A stretch of DNA of 64,000 nt from the NCBI RefSeq assembly GCF_027486195.1, contig NZ_JAIXPP010000001.1:1-64000 (forward strand), read 5' to 3'. A model generated the notes under the pieces. It was not told the DNA's origin. It searched no databases and saw only the letters and a program-made list of their open reading frames with translations. A program made the position numbers and the translations under genes. Positions 57,636-64,000 of this stretch are shown piece after piece (position 1 is the first letter of the stretch; each line of letters begins with the position of its first letter). The stretch is from Novosphingobium sp. Its GTDB lineage: Bacteria; Pseudomonadota; Alphaproteobacteria; Sphingomonadales; Sphingomonadaceae.

Positions 57636-58882
57636 CGGACGCCTACATCGTCGGCAGCTATTCGAGCAGCTTCGGCAAGTTCCCCGATCGCAGCTTCAAG
57701 GATCTGACGCGCGAGGTCTATCTTGGCGTTCTGGCCGATGCGGGGCTGGCCAATGGCAACGACATCGGCATGGCCTGGTTCGGCAATTGCGGCATGTGGA
57801 CCGATGGCCAGGGCAGCATTCGCGGGCAGGTCTGCCTCACCCCGCTGGTGCGCGAAGGACTGTTTCCCGAGCGGGTGCCGGTCATCAACGTCGAAGGCGG
57901 CTGCGCCACCGCATCCATCGCGCTCCACGGCGCGTGGAAGGATGTGCTGAGCGGCCAGACCGATCTCAGCATCGCCATCGGCGTCGAAAAGACCTTCAAT
58001 CCCGCCATGCCGGAGCGGACCAAGGCGCTGTTCGATGGCGGAATCGACCAGTATGATCCCGCAGAGTGGATGGCCTACTATTCCGAGGCCGGAGAAGCAT
58101 CGGGCAAGCCGTTCGAACCGGGGCCGGGCCGGACCATCTTCATGGATACTTACGCCATGCAGGCCGCGTGGCACATGCGCACTTACGGCACGACCGAGCG
58201 CCAGATCGCCATGGCCTGCGCCAAGAACCACACGGCATCCGTGCACAATCCCAAGGCGCAGTACCGCTTTGCCCTGACCCCGGAGGATGTTCTCGCGGAC
58301 AGGCCGGTCAGTTGGCCCCTCACCCGCGCGATGTGTGCGCCGATCGGCGATGGCGCGGCGGCGGCGCTGGTCTGTTCGGGCGCATGGCTGGCGCGCCAGC
58401 CCGCAGCGGTTCGTGCGCGCGCTGTCCGGATCGCGGCGAGCACAATGACGGCGGGCAAGTATCGCCGGCTGGACGAGCCGGGGCTTTCCAAGCTCGCCGC
58501 CGAACGGGCCTACAAGGCAGCGGGGCTGACACCGGCCGACATCGATCTCGCCGAAGTGCATGATGCGACATCGTTCTGCGAGATCTACCAGTCCGAGATG
58601 CTCGGCTTCTGCGGCATGGGCGAAGGCGGCCGGCTCGTCGAAAGCGGTGCGACCACGCTCGGCGGGTCGATCCCGATCAACCTTTCGGGCGGGCTCGTCA
58701 GCAAGGGGCACCCCGTCGGCGCGACGGGGCTTTCGATGATCGACGAGCTCATGCTGCAACTGCGCGGCGAGGCCGGACCCCGGCAAGTCAGCGGTGCGCG
58801 CATCGGGCTGGCCGAGAATGGCGGCGGCGTCATGGGCTTTGACGAGGCGGCCTGCTCGGTTACCATCCTGCAGCGGGATTGA
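57632..58882 (+). CDS. Thiolase-family (SCP-x/acetyl-CoA acetyltransferase-like) enzyme
   Basis: NVEGGCATASIALHGA nucleophile Cys, NLSGGLVSKGHPVGATG, ENGGGVMGF; ATGA-type overlap with synthetase. Confidence 0.88.
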   Translation: MTDAYIVGSYSSSFGKFPDRSFKDLTREVYLGVLADAGLANGNDIGMAWFGNCGMWTDGQGSIRGQVCLTPLVREGLFPERVPVINVEGGCATASIALHGAWKDVLSGQTDLSIAIGVEKTFNPAMPERTKALFDGGIDQYDPAEWMAYYSEAGEASGKPFEPGPGRTIFMDTYAMQAAWHMRTYGTTERQIAMACAKNHTASVHNPKAQYRFALTPEDVLADRPVSWPLTRAMCAPIGDGAAAALVCSGAWLARQPAAVRARAVRIAASTMTAGKYRRLDEPGLSKLAAERAYKAAGLTPADIDLAEVHDATSFCEIYQSEMLGFCGMGEGGRLVESGATTLGGSIPINLSGGLVSKGHPVGATGLSMIDELMLQLRGEAGPRQVSGARIGLAENGGGVMGFDEAACSVTILQRD

Positions 58883-58889
58883 GGCGGTC

Positions 58890-59540
58890 ATGCCGAGGGG
58901 AGCTGTGCAAGTGACCAACCGAGTCGCCGAAGCCCCGGCGGATCCCCAGCCCAAGGCCGAAGCGCGTGGGGGCGAAAGCCGACGCGAGGCGCTGCTGGAT
59001 GCGGCCGCCGCCATGTTCGCGGCCAAGGGGTATGACGGCACGTCGATCCGCGACATCGCCGGCGCGGTCGGGATGCTGCCGGGCTCGCTCTACTATCACT
59101 TCAAGTCCAAAGAAGACATGCTGATCGCGGTCTACCGCAAGGGCGTGGCGCGCTTCGAGGCCGCGATCGACGAGGCATTAGGCAAAACTGGGGTCAAAAC
59201 CGTGAGCGAGCCGTGGCAGGCGATCGAGGCGGCCTGTGCGGCGCACCTTTCGATCCTGCTCGATGGCGGCGATTATGCGCGGATCGTCAATCCGGAATTC
59301 GTGCGCTCGTTCCCGCCCGCGATGCTGCCAACGCTGAATGCGGAGCGCGACCGCTACGAGCGCCATTTTGAAAAGCTGATCGCCGCACTGCCGCTTGCTC
59401 CCGAGACGGATCGCTGGCTGTTCAAGGTCGCGCTTTTCGGCAGTCTGAACTGGTCGCAGACCTGGTATCGCAAGGGCCGGTACACACCCGGTGACATTGC
59501 TGCAGCATTCATCGGCATGCTGCGGCAAAAGGGAGCCTGA
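58890..59540 (+). CDS. TetR family regulator
   Basis: REALLDAAAAMFAAKGYDGTSIRDIAGAVGMLPGSLYYHFKSKEDML. Confidence 0.93.
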   Translation: MPRGAVQVTNRVAEAPADPQPKAEARGGESRREALLDAAAAMFAAKGYDGTSIRDIAGAVGMLPGSLYYHFKSKEDMLIAVYRKGVARFEAAIDEALGKTGVKTVSEPWQAIEAACAAHLSILLDGGDYARIVNPEFVRSFPPAMLPTLNAERDRYERHFEKLIAALPLAPETDRWLFKVALFGSLNWSQTWYRKGRYTPGDIAAAFIGMLRQKGA

Positions 59541-59704
59541 TACTGCCCCTGGCTACCCTCGGAAAATGGCACGGAAAGCCAGAAAAATGGCCAGATAAAT
59601 CATCGTGCTGAAGCGCTGTGTATGGTGCAATCAAGCATGGCGGTCTAACCAGTCGATAAACATGGACCCGGGCAACGCCGGGCCGCGAGGAGAGGGATAT
59701 AGAT

Positions 59705-61822
59705 ATGCGCATTTCCTTTGTGCGAAAGCTTGGCCTGGCATCCAGCCTCGCGCTGGCAGTGGGCGCCATCGCGGTCCCGGGTGCGATGGCCACGGTGACC
59801 GAGGCGATGCTGCGCGCCGTGCCGGGCGCCGAATGGCTCACCTACGGCGGCGACTATGCCGAGCAGCGCTTCTCCCCGCTCAAGCTGGTCAACGAATACA
59901 ACGTCGATCAACTGGGCCTTGCCTGGTATGCCGACATGGACACCGCACGCGGGCAGGAAGCCACGCCGCTGGTGCATGATGGCGTGCTTTATGTGACCAC
60001 CGCCTGGTCGATGGTGAAAGCTTACGACGCGAAGACCGGCAAGCCGCTCTGGGCCTATGATCCCAAGGTGCCGCGCAGCACGCTGTACCGCGCCTGCTGC
60101 GATGCGGTGAACCGGGGCGTTGCGCTCTATGGCGACAAGCTGTTTGTTGCGGCGCTGGATGGCCGGCTGATCGCGCTTGATCAGAAATCGGGCAAAGTGC
60201 TTTGGGAGAAGGTCACCGTCCCCAACCAGACCGACTACACCATCACCGGCGCGCCGCGCATCGTGAAGGGCCGTGTGCTGATCGGTGCTGCGGGGTCCGA
60301 ATACAAGGCGCGCGGCTATATCGCGGCTTACGACACCGAGACCGGGAGCGAGGTCTGGCGCTTCAACACCGTGCCCGGCAACCCCGCCAAGGGCTTCGGC
60401 AAGGAAGGACTCAACAAGGCCGCGCACGAAGCCGCGGCCAAGACCTGGGGCAACAAGTGGTGGGAGCTGGGCGGTGGCGGCACCGTCTGGGATTCGATCA
60501 CCTATGATCCGGAAACCAACCTCGTCCTCTTCGGCACCGGCAATGCCGAACCGTGGAACCCGGCGGCGAACGGGCGTGAGGGTGACAGCCTCTACACCTC
60601 CTCGATCGTGGCGGTGAATGCCGATACCGGCCAGTATGCCTGGCACTATCAGGAAACCCCGGAAGACCGCTGGGACTTCGATTCCGATCAGCAGATCACC
60701 ATCGCGGATATCAACATCGGCGGCGAGAAGCGCCATGTCGCCATGCACGCGCCCAAGAACGGGCACGTCTATGTGCTCGATGTGAAGACCGGCAAGTTCA
60801 TCTCTGGCACGCCGTGGGTGCCGGTAAACTGGGCAACCGGCCTCGATCCGGCGACAGGCCGACCCAAGATCAACCCGGATGCGCAATATGAAAAAACCGG
60901 CAAGCCCTTCATCAGCCTGCCCGGCGCGGTCGGCGCGCATAGCTGGCAGCCGCAGAGCTACAGCCCCAAGACCGGCTATCTCTACATCCCGACCAACCTC
61001 GCAGGATGGCCTTACCTTGCCGCCAAGGACTGGAAGCCGGGCACCGTCGGGTGGTCGATCGGAATGGACGGCTATGCCGTGGCGATGCCGGCCGATCTCA
61101 AGGTCCAGGAAGGCGCCAAGGCGGCAACCAAAGGCCAGCTGGTCGCATGGGACGTGGCAAACAAGAAGGCCGCATGGCGAGTTGACCTCACCGGTCCTTC
61201 GAACGGCGGCGTGCTTTCGACTGCGGGCAACCTCGTGTTCCAGGGCACTTCGGGCGGCGAATTCGTGGCCTACACCGCCGACAAGGGCGAAAAGCTGTGG
61301 TCGTTCCCGGCCCAGAGCGGCATCATCGCCGCGCCGATGACCTATGCCATCGGCGGCGAGCAATATGTCGCCATCCTCGTCGGCTGGGGCGGCGTGTGGG
61401 ATGTCGCCACCGGCGTGCTGGCCAACAAGGGCGGCGCCGGGCGCAACATCAGCCGTCTGATGGTGTTCAAGCTCGGCGCTTCGGGCCAGTTGCCCGCGCC
61501 GCCGCCGATGAACCAGATGGTGCTCGATCCGCCGCCGTTCACCGGCACACAGGCGCAGGCGACCCATGGCGGGCAACTCTATGGCCGGTATTGCGCCATG
61601 TGCCACGGCGACGCTGCCATTTCGGGCAGTCTGAACCCGGACCTGCGCCATTCCGGCGTGATCGGTTCGGCTGAAGCGGTGAAGGCGATCGTCATCGGCG
61701 GCCAGTTGCACCAGATGGGCATGGTCTCGTTCAAGGCGGCACTCAAGCCGGCGGACGCCGAAGCCATCCGCCTGTACATCATCAAGCGGGCCAACGAGGA
61801 CAAGGCGCTGGCCAGCCGCTGA
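59705..61822 (+). CDS. PQQ-dependent quinohaemoprotein alcohol dehydrogenase
   Basis: Signal peptide, propeller W-motifs, vicinal YRACCDAVNRG, C-terminal CAMCHG haem c. Confidence 0.93.
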   Translation: MRISFVRKLGLASSLALAVGAIAVPGAMATVTEAMLRAVPGAEWLTYGGDYAEQRFSPLKLVNEYNVDQLGLAWYADMDTARGQEATPLVHDGVLYVTTAWSMVKAYDAKTGKPLWAYDPKVPRSTLYRACCDAVNRGVALYGDKLFVAALDGRLIALDQKSGKVLWEKVTVPNQTDYTITGAPRIVKGRVLIGAAGSEYKARGYIAAYDTETGSEVWRFNTVPGNPAKGFGKEGLNKAAHEAAAKTWGNKWWELGGGGTVWDSITYDPETNLVLFGTGNAEPWNPAANGREGDSLYTSSIVAVNADTGQYAWHYQETPEDRWDFDSDQQITIADINIGGEKRHVAMHAPKNGHVYVLDVKTGKFISGTPWVPVNWATGLDPATGRPKINPDAQYEKTGKPFISLPGAVGAHSWQPQSYSPKTGYLYIPTNLAGWPYLAAKDWKPGTVGWSIGMDGYAVAMPADLKVQEGAKAATKGQLVAWDVANKKAAWRVDLTGPSNGGVLSTAGNLVFQGTSGGEFVAYTADKGEKLWSFPAQSGIIAAPMTYAIGGEQYVAILVGWGGVWDVATGVLANKGGAGRNISRLMVFKLGASGQLPAPPPMNQMVLDPPPFTGTQAQATHGGQLYGRYCAMCHGDAAISGSLNPDLRHSGVIGSAEAVKAIVIGGQLHQMGMVSFKAALKPADAEAIRLYIIKRANEDKALASR

Positions 61823-61921
61823 GGCATTGCTTCAAACTGCCGGCGACGTGGATGCCGGCCCTGCAAATGGGCAGGGCCGGGTCCGCTTCGCCGGCAGTCG
61901 GCATCTCACGAAACCGGCGGA

Positions 61922-62788
61922 TCAGCCGTGCGGGTAGAGCTTGGGGAAATCGGGGTGACGGAACCGGTCGCCCGGAACCAGCCCCTCGTAAAACTCGCTG
62001 ACATCGCGCGAGCCGGATTCCTGCCGGTTGAAACCGACGGCCGATTCCTTGCTGACCCCCGGCCGAGCCACGAAGTTGCAATCGTCGCCGAAGAACCGGA
62101 GCGAGATCGTGCGCCGCTCGCCGTGCGCTTCGGTATGCCCGCCGCCGTGCAGCGTGCTGGGGTGAAACACGAGCGCATCGCCGGGTTCGAACGGCCATGA
62201 CACGATATCGAACCGCTCCCGGTCCGCCTCGATATCCGGCAGCCGGGGCATCTCGCCCACATCATAGAGCGGGGCGGTATCATCATCGCCGGTGAAGGCC
62301 GAGCCATTGTAGAGCCGCCCCCGGTGCGATCCGCGCACGAATTCCAGCGCCTGCGAGGGCGGCACGGGATCGAGGCTGATCCACAGGACCGACATGTCCG
62401 CGCCATCCACGGGGAAGTACGACGTATCCTGATGCCAGGGCGTGCGGCGGCTCGCGCCCTTCTTGTGGAAGACCTGCTCGAAGAAGAACCACACGTTCTC
62501 GCAGCCCCAGAGCCGCGCCATCACCTCGCCGAGCCCTGCCTTGCGCAGCAGCGGATCATAGTGCGGCCAGCTCAGCGTGTTGAACAGGTCCTGATAGAAC
62601 ACCGTGCCGTCCTGCGGGAACAGCTGCTGGGCGGCCGGGCTGGGGTTGGCGAGGCTCCATTCGAAGCCCTGGCGCGCCAGTTCCAGCATTTCGGCATCGA
62701 ACAGCCCGGGCAGGTAGACCACGCCATCCTCGCGGTAGCGCTGCATCAAGGTGTCGGCGTCCCCGGCCTCGGCGGTCATCACGGTCAT
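61922..62788 (-). CDS. Phytanoyl-CoA dioxygenase (PhyH) family protein
   Basis: TPWHQDTSYFP (HxD) and HPSTLHGGGHTEAHGERRTISLRF. Confidence 0.88.
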   Translation of the reverse strand: MTVMTAEAGDADTLMQRYREDGVVYLPGLFDAEMLELARQGFEWSLANPSPAAQQLFPQDGTVFYQDLFNTLSWPHYDPLLRKAGLGEVMARLWGCENVWFFFEQVFHKKGASRRTPWHQDTSYFPVDGADMSVLWISLDPVPPSQALEFVRGSHRGRLYNGSAFTGDDDTAPLYDVGEMPRLPDIEADRERFDIVSWPFEPGDALVFHPSTLHGGGHTEAHGERRTISLRFFGDDCNFVARPGVSKESAVGFNRQESGSRDVSEFYEGLVPGDRFRHPDFPKLYPHG

Positions 62789-62822
62789 GGCTAGGCTTCC
62801 TTGAAGGGGGAGATGGGCGCGA

Positions 62823-63602
62823 TCAGCGCGCTTCGGCCAGCCAGGCGATGCAGCGGCGGAGCAGTTCCTGAAACGCGGCTTCGTCCCAAGGGCCGCGCAC
62901 GACCGGCGCTTCATCCATCAAGGGCCGCGCATCAAAGCGGCCGCAGGCATGGCCAAGCGGGCTGTAGGCCACCTCGCCGCCGCCGAAGCTACGGACATAG
63001 AGCTGCGGGCGCGGCGGATCATCGTCCCACTGCCCCAGCAGGTAGCCGGGCGCCTCGCCCTTGTAGCGCGCGGTCAGCAAGGTGCGGTAGTTGCACAGGG
63101 GCGCCGCGATATAGGGCTCGTCGGTCACGGTGAAATCATCGAGCCCGCGCGTGATCGGGTGATCCGGATCCTCGACATGGATATGCATGGTCTGCGCCGA
63201 AAGATGCGCGACGAAGCGGCTCCCGAGGAGTTCCATGAAGGCCGGTGCCACGGTTTCCGCCGTCGGCTTCACGAGCCCGGGAATGCGCACGCCGCTGGCG
63301 ACGATTTCCGGCCCGTCGGTAAATTCGAGACCGGCGTTCGCGCCATGCAGCGCAAGCAGCCGGCCGCCCGCCGCGACAAAATCGGCGAGCGCCTGCGCCT
63401 CGCTTTCCGAAGGCATGAGATCGCAGGTGTAGAGCACCACGGCGGCAAAGCCCGCAAGATCGCCCACATCGCGGAAATCCGCAGCGCAGCGGACCCGGAT
63501 GCGATCATCCTCGGCCATGAGGTTCAGCAGCACCAGCCGGGCAAGATCGAAATCGTGGTACTTGCCCCCCGAAATGAGGTGGATGCGGACGGGGTCGCTC
63601 AT
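62823..63602 (-). CDS. ThuA-like domain protein
   Basis: LISGGKYHDF, LADFVAAGGRLLALHGANA, HPITRGLDDF, GRGEVAYSPLGH-like GGGEVAYSPLGHACG. Confidence 0.85.
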   Translation of the reverse strand: MSDPVRIHLISGGKYHDFDLARLVLLNLMAEDDRIRVRCAADFRDVGDLAGFAAVVLYTCDLMPSESEAQALADFVAAGGRLLALHGANAGLEFTDGPEIVASGVRIPGLVKPTAETVAPAFMELLGSRFVAHLSAQTMHIHVEDPDHPITRGLDDFTVTDEPYIAAPLCNYRTLLTARYKGEAPGYLLGQWDDDPPRPQLYVRSFGGGEVAYSPLGHACGRFDARPLMDEAPVVRGPWDEAAFQELLRRCIAWLAEAR

Positions 63603-64000
63603 GCGGCGCTCTCCAGGGGAATGAGGAAGGGGGCGCCGCCATCCCACCGCGCGGCGGCGCGCTCGGAGAGATCGAAGAAGGCACGGGTTGCCGCGCAATC
63701 GGTGATCAGCTCGATGTGAAGGCCCAGCGCGGTGCGGCAATCATAGTAGCGCAGCTCGACCTCCTCGTTCAGCTTGCCGGTCGAAACCGGCGGTCCGGCA
63801 TCGAGCGCAGCGCCCGCGCGGTCGAGATCGGTGACAAGGAACGCATGGTGGTGCGACTTGCACGCGCCGGCGGGCAGCGGCCCATCACCATAGACGCTGG
63901 GCCAGGGCCCATGGGGCTGGATCAGCTCGATCATCTTGTCGCCCAGCTGGCCGAAGGCGATGTCGAGCGTGAGCGCCTGCGGTTCGCCGTGGAAAGTCCA
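63599..64000 (-). CDS. VOC/glyoxalase-like protein (5' end beyond window)
   Basis: Reading frame stays open to the window edge; HHAFLVTDLDRAGAAL, GLHIELITD. Confidence 0.65.
   Translation of the reverse strand, partial: WTFHGEPQALTLDIAFGQLGDKMIELIQPHGPWPSVYGDGPLPAGACKSHHHAFLVTDLDRAGAALDAGPPVSTGKLNEEVELRYYDCRTALGLHIELITDCAATRAFFDLSERAAARWDGGAPFLIPLESAA

Noticed and set aside
1-64000. CRISPR array, tRNA/rRNA genes, transposases, phage genes, known anti-phage systems
   Set aside because: No spaced repeats, no cloverleaf or rRNA sequence and no transposase, integrase or defence-family motifs recognised by reading; a tRNAscan/CRISPR/PADLOC run would be decisive

Overview
64 kb of GC-rich alphaproteobacterial DNA, most likely a sphingomonad (inferred from gene content, intergenic palindromes and codon bias). 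No rRNA, tRNA, CRISPR, prophage or transposase was recognised. Left to right: cyanophycinase; a deletion-scarred phosphatase remnant; a translationally coupled two-component + RND efflux operon; assorted housekeeping genes (spermidine-synthase-like, DUF6481, cytochrome c, membrane protein, MetY-type sulfhydrylase); a GGT/MAPEG/amidohydrolase group; an HscC-like Hsp70 coupled to a J-domain-like membrane protein that lacks the HPD histidine; a GT2 glycosyltransferase, cytochrome b561, second amidohydrolase, OYE-like reductase, and a coupled FAD oxidoreductase/penicillin-acylase pair. The most interesting region is about 33.5-44 kb. It holds a C-glycoside deglycosidase alpha/beta-like gene pair (TIM barrel + DUF6379/CGDB) next to D-xylose genes of both oxidative type (xylD, GguC/AraD1-like FAH) and isomerase type (xylB, xylA), plus GntR and LacI regulators. 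The same region carries several gene stumps that look like internal deletions (galM-like, FucP-like MFS, Gfo/Idh, GH43-like). From about 45 kb to the right edge is a hydrophobic-compound catabolic island: BVMO, AraC, esterase, TonB receptor, two acyl-CoA synthetases, SDR, EthD, P450, thiolase, TetR, PQQ-dehydrogenase, PhyH, ThuA and VOC. A strong CAAAC-N4-GTTTG operator sits in the divergent promoter of the P450. All family calls come from reading motifs; no search was run.
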